DNA of 64,000 bases from Bacteroidales bacterium (lineage in GTDB: Bacteria > Bacteroidota > Bacteroidia > Bacteroidales > Paludibacteraceae): positions 1-64,000 of the forward strand of contig SUWZ01000008.1 of NCBI GenBank assembly GCA_015061185.1. Reading direction: 5' to 3'. The translations under genes were made by a program, and so were the position numbers. The notes under the pieces are model-generated. The model ran no database searches, had not been told where the DNA came from, and saw only the letters and a program-made list of their open reading frames with translations. The number at the start of each line of letters is the position of its first letter. Position 1 is the first letter of the stretch. Of this stretch, positions 48,592 through 55,797 are shown in pieces.

Positions 48592-49623
48592 TCAGAAACA
48601 TTTAGATTTAGTCAGTAAAACCATTCCCCAATGGTACACTTTATCAATCATCGGACAAAATACATTGTTACAATGCGCTATCTCATAAATAAATCTAAGT
48701 CCAAATAAAAAATCTTCAGTAAAATATCTACTTGTAGTATCAGGTAACCAGCCCTCCGGAGTATGTTTCATCGGAGACTGAATAGTTGCAAATGCGCGAA
48801 TACTTCTTAATTTTTTTGTCAACGATGTAGCATCATAAACTTCGTAATGCTCTAATACCGTATGTATATATTTTTTAGAAACACCAAGTATATCTAACAA
48901 CACAAAAAACTCATCGTCCATTTCTAAAAGAATTTGAGACGCATCATCCGTCCACTCTTGATAAAACAAAGGATTTTTATGATACGTTTCTCCTTGCCAA
49001 TCTCCCCACATACTATACAAACGACTTGTATGTAAGATCGGATTGCTATTACTAAGTGTTACTTCATAAAAAGAATCAACTAATTTTGTTGGAGTATAAA
49101 ATAAAGAACTGACTGTTTTACAAAATTCCATGGAATCAGGAATATTTTCAACTGCCATCAATAATTCATTTTTATAACCAAGAAGCGAAGCCTTTTTACC
49201 ATATTCGATCACTCTTGATATATACGGCACACGTTGAAATGCAAACAAGCCAGGCGGATTATTCGCAAAGATTTCATGCGCAAATAAGAAAAAACCAGTA
49301 TTACCAACGACCGAACCAACAATGGTTTTAGGTGATAGAAATGGCTTTATAGTCAAAAGAGTCGATTCAACTAAATAGGCTGGGAGACATAATAAAACCA
49401 AGTCTGCCAAAGGAACAACATCTTGAGCTTGATCGCTAAACTTAACTATATGTCCTTCGTACTGTTTTCCATTTAAATCATTTACAATAAATTTTTCTTC
49501 CCAGCTTTCTGGATGTTGAGTGTACATCATTACCTCAATCCCTTGATGCGAAGATAGTATAGCAGAACATGTGTGCCCTAGGCCACCGCCTCCACATATG
49601 CAGATCTTACTTATTTCCTTCAT
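48592..49623 (-). CDS. octopine/opine-dehydrogenase-like enzyme
   Basis: A 343-residue NAD(P)-dependent enzyme. An N-terminal Rossmann motif GGGGLGH at 11-17 is followed by a C-terminal all-helical domain with the opine dehydrogenase hallmarks: catalytic-type His198 in SNSNPILHTS and the RYFTEDFLFGL block at 299-309. The family condenses an amino group with a 2-oxo acid (often pyruvate) and reduces the imine, giving an N-carboxyalkyl product. The ATG overlaps the stop of the NTase-PLP fusion gene as ATGA, so the two are translationally coupled. The amine substrate is unknown; the amine made by the fusion is a natural candidate. Confidence 0.75.
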   Translation of the reverse strand: MKEISKICICGGGGLGHTCSAILSSHQGIEVMMYTQHPESWEEKFIVNDLNGKQYEGHIVKFSDQAQDVVPLADLVLLCLPAYLVESTLLTIKPFLSPKTIVGSVVGNTGFFLFAHEIFANNPPGLFAFQRVPYISRVIEYGKKASLLGYKNELLMAVENIPDSMEFCKTVSSLFYTPTKLVDSFYEVTLSNSNPILHTSRLYSMWGDWQGETYHKNPLFYQEWTDDASQILLEMDDEFFVLLDILGVSKKYIHTVLEHYEVYDATSLTKKLRSIRAFATIQSPMKHTPEGWLPDTTSRYFTEDFLFGLRFIYEIAHCNNVFCPMIDKVYHWGMVLLTKSKCF

Positions 49624-51410
49624 AAATTTAATCTAAGAGCTTCAACAAGTTTATTATTATCATGAGTACCACGAACTGCAATGCGGATATATGCTCCGTC
49701 GCACTTAGAAGAGCAATCTTTGATAAGTATATTATGTTGCTTAAGCAATTGCACTGCTAACTCTCGAGGTGTGTAAGGATTCAGAACTTCACAAAGGAAA
49801 TAATTCGCTTCAGAAGGAATGACACGCAAAAAATTAATAGCAGACAACTCTTTCTGAAATCGGTTTCGTTCTGCACGAAAATCCTCCATTGCTTGTTGGT
49901 AACAACGTTCATATTTGCCCAATATTTGCAAGAAAAACTCTGCAAAGGAGTTTATATTCCAAATGGAAACTGAACGACGGATATTAGTCATTAACTCAGC
50001 ATTTGACGAGGCCAATATCCCCAATCGCAAGCCAGGGACTCCATATGATTTTGAAATACTTTTGATTACCACTAAACAACCGAATTGCTCCAAAACATCA
50101 TTACAAATAAAAGTTGTGTGCTCGCACGAAAAATCGATGAAACTTTCATCTAATATAAACATAATGTCACGCTCTTCACACCACTGAGCAAGACGCAAAC
50201 AATCTTTGTACGGGATATAATTACCTGTAGGATTATCAGGATTAACCAAAACTAAGGAAGATATTTTTTTATCTTCGAAATATGTCATTAAATCATCTGC
50301 AGAATAAGAAAATTCAGGCATTTTCGCTCGATAATCGACTACTTGCTCTATATTTAAACGATTAGGATATTCCTCAAATGTTGGACGTACTATGCCAACC
50401 TTCCCTTGGATTTGTTCAAATAAGACCTTAATCAATTCTGCAGCTCCATTGCCTACAGTCACATAATCTTGCTTAACTGAAAAATCCTTGGCTGCGAGAA
50501 GACTATTAACACGTTGTCCAGAAGGATACTCAGTAAGTATCCTTTGAAAACTTGAGGCAAGTTCTTCTCGTAAACGCTGATTTGGGAAATAAGGATTAAC
50601 TAAATAGCAAAAATCTAACATGTGGGGATAACGCCAGTATCCTCCATAGCGAGAACACAACAAATCATACTGATGATCTGTAAATATTGACTCCGCAATA
50701 TCCAAATCTTGGATATCGTCAATTTCATACCATTGTTCTCCTGTTAAAGGCAATGCCCGTATGCTTGAACCATCTAACATTGTAATCACACGAAGTACTT
50801 GTTCATAGTATTCGTTTTTACCTAATGCAGTACAATATGCCTCCAGAAAAGGGACATACATTTTGGATGAAAATTGCTGAGAGAACTTATATACGTTCAC
50901 AGTTTTATAGTAGAACGGAATATCTTCATACTTAAATTGACTATTAGGAATGAACCGTTGGATGCGATTTTTATTGTCAATAGTAACCACGGTACCATCC
51001 ATCCAACTTTCATATTTGTCTACCAATGCCAAATCAGGATAAGGGTGATGCAACAATTTTTCAATAACAACATCCTCCATTATCAAATCAGACTCGAAAA
51101 GCAAAGTGTCTTCTTCTGTAAGATATTTCTTTGCTAAATACAAGGAATAGATATTATTAGTTTTATCATACACCGTATTTTCAACAAATTCGAAAGGTGT
51201 TTTTATAACCAAAGAAGAGAGGTGTTTTTTTAGTTCACTAGACTTATACCCAACAACTAGTACAATACGAGATAAATGAAGACTGTCTAATTGCCGCAAT
51301 AGACGACTGATGAGTGTTTCTCCGCCCACCTCAATCATACACTTGGTGTTGCCTTTAGTTAAATCACCTAGGCGTTTACCCATTCCTGCTGCTAATATAA
51401 TCGCTTGCAT
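49620..51410 (-). CDS. bifunctional cytidylyltransferase-like / class I-II PLP enzyme (CobD/HisC-like) fusion
   Basis: A 596-residue two-domain protein. Residues 1-245 are a nucleotidyltransferase similar to LicC-type cytidylyltransferases: LAAGMGKRLGDLTKGNTK at 6-23, TNNIYSLYLAKK at 84-95, ESD at 106-108. Residues about 250-596 are a fold-type I PLP enzyme: NPDNPTG at 390-396, Asp421 for the pyridine nitrogen, Schiff-base Lys454 in SISKSYGVPGLRLG, and carboxylate-type Arg580 in YIRIAVRG. The closest relatives of the second half are threonine-phosphate decarboxylase and histidinol-phosphate aminotransferase. Both sites look intact. Fusions of phosphonate cytidylyltransferase with a transaminase (PntC type) are known; production and CDP-activation of a phospho-amino-alcohol is the alternative. 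First gene of its operon, with its own promoter. Confidence 0.8.
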   Translation of the reverse strand: MQAIILAAGMGKRLGDLTKGNTKCMIEVGGETLISRLLRQLDSLHLSRIVLVVGYKSSELKKHLSSLVIKTPFEFVENTVYDKTNNIYSLYLAKKYLTEEDTLLFESDLIMEDVVIEKLLHHPYPDLALVDKYESWMDGTVVTIDNKNRIQRFIPNSQFKYEDIPFYYKTVNVYKFSQQFSSKMYVPFLEAYCTALGKNEYYEQVLRVITMLDGSSIRALPLTGEQWYEIDDIQDLDIAESIFTDHQYDLLCSRYGGYWRYPHMLDFCYLVNPYFPNQRLREELASSFQRILTEYPSGQRVNSLLAAKDFSVKQDYVTVGNGAAELIKVLFEQIQGKVGIVRPTFEEYPNRLNIEQVVDYRAKMPEFSYSADDLMTYFEDKKISSLVLVNPDNPTGNYIPYKDCLRLAQWCEERDIMFILDESFIDFSCEHTTFICNDVLEQFGCLVVIKSISKSYGVPGLRLGILASSNAELMTNIRRSVSIWNINSFAEFFLQILGKYERCYQQAMEDFRAERNRFQKELSAINFLRVIPSEANYFLCEVLNPYTPRELAVQLLKQHNILIKDCSSKCDGAYIRIAVRGTHDNNKLVEALRLNL

Positions 51411-51475
51411 AATCTTTCTAAATAATTCTTCAGATACAATCCGTCCTAAAATAACGTTACAGATACTTTTTTATG

Positions 51476-51505
51476 CAAAAATACTATAAACTTCCAAAAT
51501 TCCAA
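51476..51505 (-). promoter_or_regulatory. promoter of the modification cluster
   Basis: On the minus strand TTG (51505-51503), a 19-nt spacer, TATTTTTG (51483-51476). The fusion gene ATG lies about 65 bp downstream. The remaining 51506-51719 up to the typA stop shows no further gene that I can support. Confidence 0.5.
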
Positions 51506-51719
51506 TCTTCTAATAAGGAATAAAAAGTATATAGAAACATGGCAACTATAAACAACAGAACTAAGAGTAAAAGAAAGACATCTACTGAAATGATTGAAAT
51601 TACGATTCTCTTCAAATACTTGCCCAATACAAAACATCCACTTCGACAATTCTCATTTTTATTCGTTCAGTCCCTTTTTGCTAAAATCATCTTCCATAAC
51701 ACAAATGAAATTCGCCCCA

Positions 51720-53528
51720 TCACACCCTACTTGCTCTCTTCCTCTCGTTCTCATCCAACAATATTTTACGAAGTCTAATGGAATCCGGAGTTACCTCCAC
51801 ATACTCATCTTCTCTAATGTACTCCAACGCCTCTTCCAACGAAAAAATGATAGGGGGTATAATACGAGCTTTGTCGTCTGAACTCTTAGAGCGCATATTG
51901 GTCAATTGCTTAGATTTTGTTACATTTACTACAATGTCATTATCTTTACAATGCTCTCCTACAACTTGTCCTGCATAAACTTCATCTTGCGGATTTATAA
52001 AAAACTTTCCTCTATCCTGCAACTTATCTAGAGCATAAGCAAATGCTGTACCTGACTCCATGGCTATTAATGCACCATTCGTTCTTCTCTCTATCTCTCC
52101 TTTGTAGGGTTGATACTCTAAAAAGCGATGAGCCATAACTGCTTCGCCAGCTGTTGCGGTTAAAACATTTGTTCGTAAACCGATAATTCCTCGAGAAGGA
52201 ATTACAAATTCCAAATGAACGCGATCCCCTTTACGTTCCATAGAAACCATGTCTCCTTTTCGTACTGCTACCATCTCAATAACTTTACCTGATACCTCAT
52301 CCGGCAAATCTATTGTTAATTGCTCCATTGGTTCACATCTTTCCCCATCAATATCTTTAAAAATCACTTGGGGTTGACCCACTTGCAATTCATATCCTTC
52401 TCGACGCATTGTCTCTATCAATACGGATAAATGAAGTACTCCTCTACCAAAAACCGTCCATTTATCTGAAGTAGGGTCTTTTTCTACTTTTAATGCCAAG
52501 TTGCGATCCAACTCCTTTACCAAACGGTCATTTATATGTCGTGAGGTTACAAATTTACCTTCTTTACCAAAGAATGGAGAGTCATTAACCGCAAAAACCA
52601 TACTCATAGTCGGTTCATCAATTGCTATAGGAGGCAACGGCTCTGGATTCTCTAAATCACAGATAGTATCTCCAATATCAAACCCCTCGATTCCAACCAA
52701 TGCGCATAATTCGCCACAATTAGCCTCCCTAACACATGCTTGTCCAAATCCTTCAAAGACCCTAAGTTCTTTAATACGAACTTTCTTAACAGAACCATCG
52801 CGCTTAACCAACGATAAATCCTGCGATTCTGACAATGAACCTCTATGAATTCGTCCAATGGCAATTCGACCCACATAGGAAGAAAAATCTAATGATGTAA
52901 TCAACATTTGTGGCGTTCCGGTCAATATCCTTGGCTCAGGTATATGTTTAATAATCGCATCCAACACCGGTGTTATATCATTCTCTCTTGGAACATTCCA
53001 ATCGTCCGACATCCAGTTATTCTTTGCAGAACCATAGATTGTTGGAAAATCCAATTGTTCCTCGGTAGCATCCAAGTTGAACATCAAATCAAATACTTCT
53101 TCCTGAACCTCATCCGGACGACAATTCGGTTTATCAACTTTATTAATCACAACAATTGGTTTTAAGCCCAACTGCAAAGCCTTTTGTAAAACGAAACGAG
53201 TTTGCGGCATTGGTCCTTCAAAGGCATCTACTAACAGTAAAACTCCATCTGCCATATTTAACACTCGCTCAACCTCCCCTCCAAAATCGGAGTGACCCGG
53301 AGTATCTATAATGTTTATCTTATAATCTTTATAACGAATTGAAACATTTTTTGACACTATTGTTATTCCTCTCTCGCGCTCCAAATCATTGTTATCCAAC
53401 ATTAATGTCCCCGGTTTTTCATGTTCCTTGAACAATTTACCAGCCAACAACATTTTATCCACTAATGTAGTCTTACCATGATCGACATGGGCAATGATTG
53501 CCACGTTCCTGATTTTTTGAATCTCCAT
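51720..53528 (-). CDS. typA: ribosome-associated GTPase TypA/BipA
   Basis: A 602-residue translational GTPase. G1 is [15 protein letters not shown] (about 13-27), with [13 protein letters not shown] as the effector region, [14 protein letters not shown] as G3 and NKVDK as G4. The EF-G-like domains III and V and the BipA-specific C-terminal domain (LYF-type barrel; [20 protein letters not shown]) follow. It assists 50S assembly and stress or cold growth. Start and length are normal. It is monocistronic by spacing. Confidence 0.97.
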   Translation of the reverse strand: MEIQKIRNVAIIAHVDHGKTTLVDKMLLAGKLFKEHEKPGTLMLDNNDLERERGITIVSKNVSIRYKDYKINIIDTPGHSDFGGEVERVLNMADGVLLLVDAFEGPMPQTRFVLQKALQLGLKPIVVINKVDKPNCRPDEVQEEVFDLMFNLDATEEQLDFPTIYGSAKNNWMSDDWNVPRENDITPVLDAIIKHIPEPRILTGTPQMLITSLDFSSYVGRIAIGRIHRGSLSESQDLSLVKRDGSVKKVRIKELRVFEGFGQACVREANCGELCALVGIEGFDIGDTICDLENPEPLPPIAIDEPTMSMVFAVNDSPFFGKEGKFVTSRHINDRLVKELDRNLALKVEKDPTSDKWTVFGRGVLHLSVLIETMRREGYELQVGQPQVIFKDIDGERCEPMEQLTIDLPDEVSGKVIEMVAVRKGDMVSMERKGDRVHLEFVIPSRGIIGLRTNVLTATAGEAVMAHRFLEYQPYKGEIERRTNGALIAMESGTAFAYALDKLQDRGKFFINPQDEVYAGQVVGEHCKDNDIVVNVTKSKQLTNMRSKSSDDKARIIPPIIFSLEEALEYIREDEYVEVTPDSIRLRKILLDENERKRASRV

Positions 53529-53551
53529 CTTTATTATTTTATTTTAACTCA

Positions 53552-53559
53552 CAAAGTTA
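53552..53559 (-). promoter_or_regulatory. -7 element of typA
   Basis: TAACTTTG on the minus strand matches TANNTTTG and ends 23 bp before the typA ATG. The upstream half is not clear. Confidence 0.45.
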
Positions 53560-53726
53560 AGTATTTTCAGCGAATAATAACTCTACTATTGTTTAAAATA
53601 TATAGTGATATTAATAATGATTTGAATTTTGGAGAATAAAAGCGATTTCTATAATTGTATTTAGGCCGATAAAAGAATCTTTTTGTTTAGTTGGTTGTAT
53701 TGCAAAATATAATTATAGCAATTTGT

Positions 53727-54578
53727 TTACATATTAGTTGAACTTAATTTAATATGCTCTACCACAACGTTTTCATTCAAAAATATTTCTGCAGACTTTT
53801 GGAATTTCTCAACAGATTCTGTTGTGTAGAAAAGGCATGAACCTCCTCTTGTTATATTTGTCTCTAATTTTTTATGCCTATTTAAATAATCTTTTAGACA
53901 ATCGGCAACAATAATTCCTTGTGAAACTACATTTACATTCTGCGGTAAGAACTTTTTTATCTTAGGCAACAACAATGGATAGTGGGTACATCCTAAAATA
54001 AGCGTATCTATTTCTGGATCTTTTTCTATTAACTCTGCTATATACTTTTTAACGAAGTAATCTGCTCCTTCTGAATCATACTCCCCATTCTCGACTAAAG
54101 GGACCCATAAAGGACAAGCTTGACCTGATACCACTATATCTGGGAATAATTTGGCTATCTCTATCGGATATGATAATGACTGAATTGTCCCTACCGTCCC
54201 TAACACTCCAACGTGACCCGTACGGGTAACCTTACCTATGGCTTCAACAGTGGGACGAATAACCCCTAAGACCCTTTTTTCCGGATTCCATTGGGGTAAA
54301 TCATTTTGTTGGATACTTTTTAAAGCCTTTGCGGATGCTGTATTGCAGCCTAATATAACCAAAGGACAACCTAAACTAAACAATTTTTCTACGGATTGAC
54401 GCGTAAATTCGTACACTACATCAAATGAACGTGTTCCGTACGGAGTCCTCGCATTATCTCCCAAATAAACATAGTCGTATTGAGGCATTAACTTTCGGAT
54501 TTTTTCCAAAATTGTTAATCCTCCATAACCGGAATCAAAGACACCGATTGGACCTAATTTCATCGGATATAATGCCAT
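53727..54578 (-). CDS. murI: glutamate racemase
   Basis: A 283-residue cytoplasmic racemase that makes D-glutamate for peptidoglycan. The two catalytic Cys motifs are present: LGCNTASAKALK and LGCTHYPLLLPK, with GPIGVFDSGYGGLTILEKI at the start. The longest frame begins with GTG far upstream; ATG at 54578 gives the short leader seen in Bacteroidota MurI, with 54563 as an alternative. It is last in the porG-uppS-bamA-ompH-ompH-murI order, 136 bp after ompH. The 3' region 53529-53726 is AT-rich without a clear hairpin. Confidence 0.95.
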   Translation of the reverse strand: MALYPMKLGPIGVFDSGYGGLTILEKIRKLMPQYDYVYLGDNARTPYGTRSFDVVYEFTRQSVEKLFSLGCPLVILGCNTASAKALKSIQQNDLPQWNPEKRVLGVIRPTVEAIGKVTRTGHVGVLGTVGTIQSLSYPIEIAKLFPDIVVSGQACPLWVPLVENGEYDSEGADYFVKKYIAELIEKDPEIDTLILGCTHYPLLLPKIKKFLPQNVNVVSQGIIVADCLKDYLNRHKKLETNITRGGSCLFYTTESVEKFQKSAEIFLNENVVVEHIKLSSTNM

Positions 54579-54714
54579 ATAAATAGATATAAAAATACTC
54601 TGATCGAAATAATTCACAAAAGCTGCTCAAATATTATCTACAACCAATCTGAGAATTTAACAAAACTCAAAATCAATTTAGATAAAATTTAAACAGCTTT
54701 TGAATAAAACAGAA

Positions 54715-55221
54715 TTATTTAATATTCAATTTCTTCTTCATCATCGGAGTTACATCAATTGCATCCGGTGATTTGTACAATAACACGTTTAAGTCATAGA
54801 TGTACAAGAATCCATTTTCAGCTCCTACTTCTTCAATTGTTTTGCGAAGTTTCTCTCTTACCGGAGCTTGTAATTGTTCTTGTTTTTGTTGCAACATCAT
54901 TTGAGCTTGTTGATAATAATTTTGCATTTTTGTTTGCAAAGTTTGCAACTCTTCCATTCTATTATTCTTTATGGTTTCATCCCAAGTTGCTTCACCCTCT
55001 TTGAATTCAACCAACTTACGCGTATATTCATCCTCCATTCTCTTAACTTCACTTTCGTGCTGCGCAACCAATTTCTTCAAAGTAGAATCAATCTGCACTG
55101 CTTCGGGCATAGCCATAAACAATGTTTGCACGTCCAAATAGCCCAATTTAACTTGGGTATTCTGAGCATAAGTCACAACCGGAATGATTGCAAAAAGCAA
55201 TCCATACACTAATTTTTTCAT
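54715..55221 (-). CDS. OmpH/Skp-family periplasmic chaperone (second copy)
   Basis: A 168-residue exported protein: signal peptide to VVTYA-Q, then the Skp pattern VKLGYLDVQTLFMAMPEAVQ and a long Gln/Lys/Glu coiled coil (about 50-120) ending in a short beta segment (FLYIYDLNVLLYKSPDAID). Skp trimers hold unfolded outer-membrane proteins and pass them to BamA. It is a paralogue of the gene 45 bp upstream and may also use a TATATTTG box at 55255-55262. Confidence 0.9.
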   Translation of the reverse strand: MKKLVYGLLFAIIPVVTYAQNTQVKLGYLDVQTLFMAMPEAVQIDSTLKKLVAQHESEVKRMEDEYTRKLVEFKEGEATWDETIKNNRMEELQTLQTKMQNYYQQAQMMLQQKQEQLQAPVREKLRKTIEEVGAENGFLYIYDLNVLLYKSPDAIDVTPMMKKKLNIK

Positions 55222-55254
55222 TTTCTATCTAATTAATTAAACGTTCAACAACTA

Positions 55255-55262
55255 CAAATATA
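55255..55262 (-). promoter_or_regulatory. possible internal -7 element before the second ompH gene
   Basis: TATATTTG on the minus strand lies in the gap between the two ompH genes. No TTTG is evident at the right distance, so it may only modulate expression within the operon. Confidence 0.3.
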
Positions 55263-55266
55263 ACAA

Positions 55267-55782
55267 TTATTTCGAATATCCTAATTTTTCCAATACCTCA
55301 TCACTAATATCAACTTTCACTGAAAAATAGATCAAATTCTGACTGCTGGATTTATCCAAAACAACTTGATAGCCTTTCGTATCTGCAATATCTTTCACGG
55401 CTACATAAACCTCGTCTTGAATAGGTTTCATCAAACTTTCACGTTTTTTGTAATACTCTCCATCTGGTCCAAAATATGTACGTTTCAAATCACTTGCTTG
55501 CTTCTCTTTTGCAACAATTTCATTTTCTTTCTTTCGTTTCATTTCATCAGAAAGAAAAACCGATTCTGTCTGGTAATTTTTATACAAAAGTTCGGCCTCT
55601 TCATTTAATGCATCAACCTCTTTTTGCCATTTTTGTGAAATTTGCTTTAATTGCTCATTAGCAGACTCATACATAGGAATATTCTTCAAAAGATATGACA
55701 TATCTACTATCGCTATTTTTTGTGCAGATGAGAATGTAACCCATCCAAACAACATTACGGTTAAAATTAAAATTTTCTTCAT
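55267..55782 (-). CDS. OmpH/Skp-family periplasmic chaperone (first copy)
   Basis: A 171-residue exported protein with a signal peptide to FSSA-Q, the family start KIAIVDMSYLLKNIPMYESA, a charged coiled coil (about 45-115; KRKKENEIVAKEKQASDLKR), and a C-terminal strand pair (YQVVLDKSSSQNLIYFSVKV). It follows bamA by 15 bp, the classic chaperone/BamA pairing. Its head and tail are closer to canonical Skp than those of the second copy. Confidence 0.92.
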   Translation of the reverse strand: MKKILILTVMLFGWVTFSSAQKIAIVDMSYLLKNIPMYESANEQLKQISQKWQKEVDALNEEAELLYKNYQTESVFLSDEMKRKKENEIVAKEKQASDLKRTYFGPDGEYYKKRESLMKPIQDEVYVAVKDIADTKGYQVVLDKSSSQNLIYFSVKVDISDEVLEKLGYSK

Positions 55783-55797
55783 AACTTACTATTTTTT

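Noticed and set aside
51539-51778. 79-codon plus-strand frame starting MATINNRTKSKRKTSTEMIE
   Set aside because: It runs antisense into the end of typA, has no recognisable domain or promoter, and the overlapping minus-strand frame is equally long; most likely chance in AT-rich spacer.
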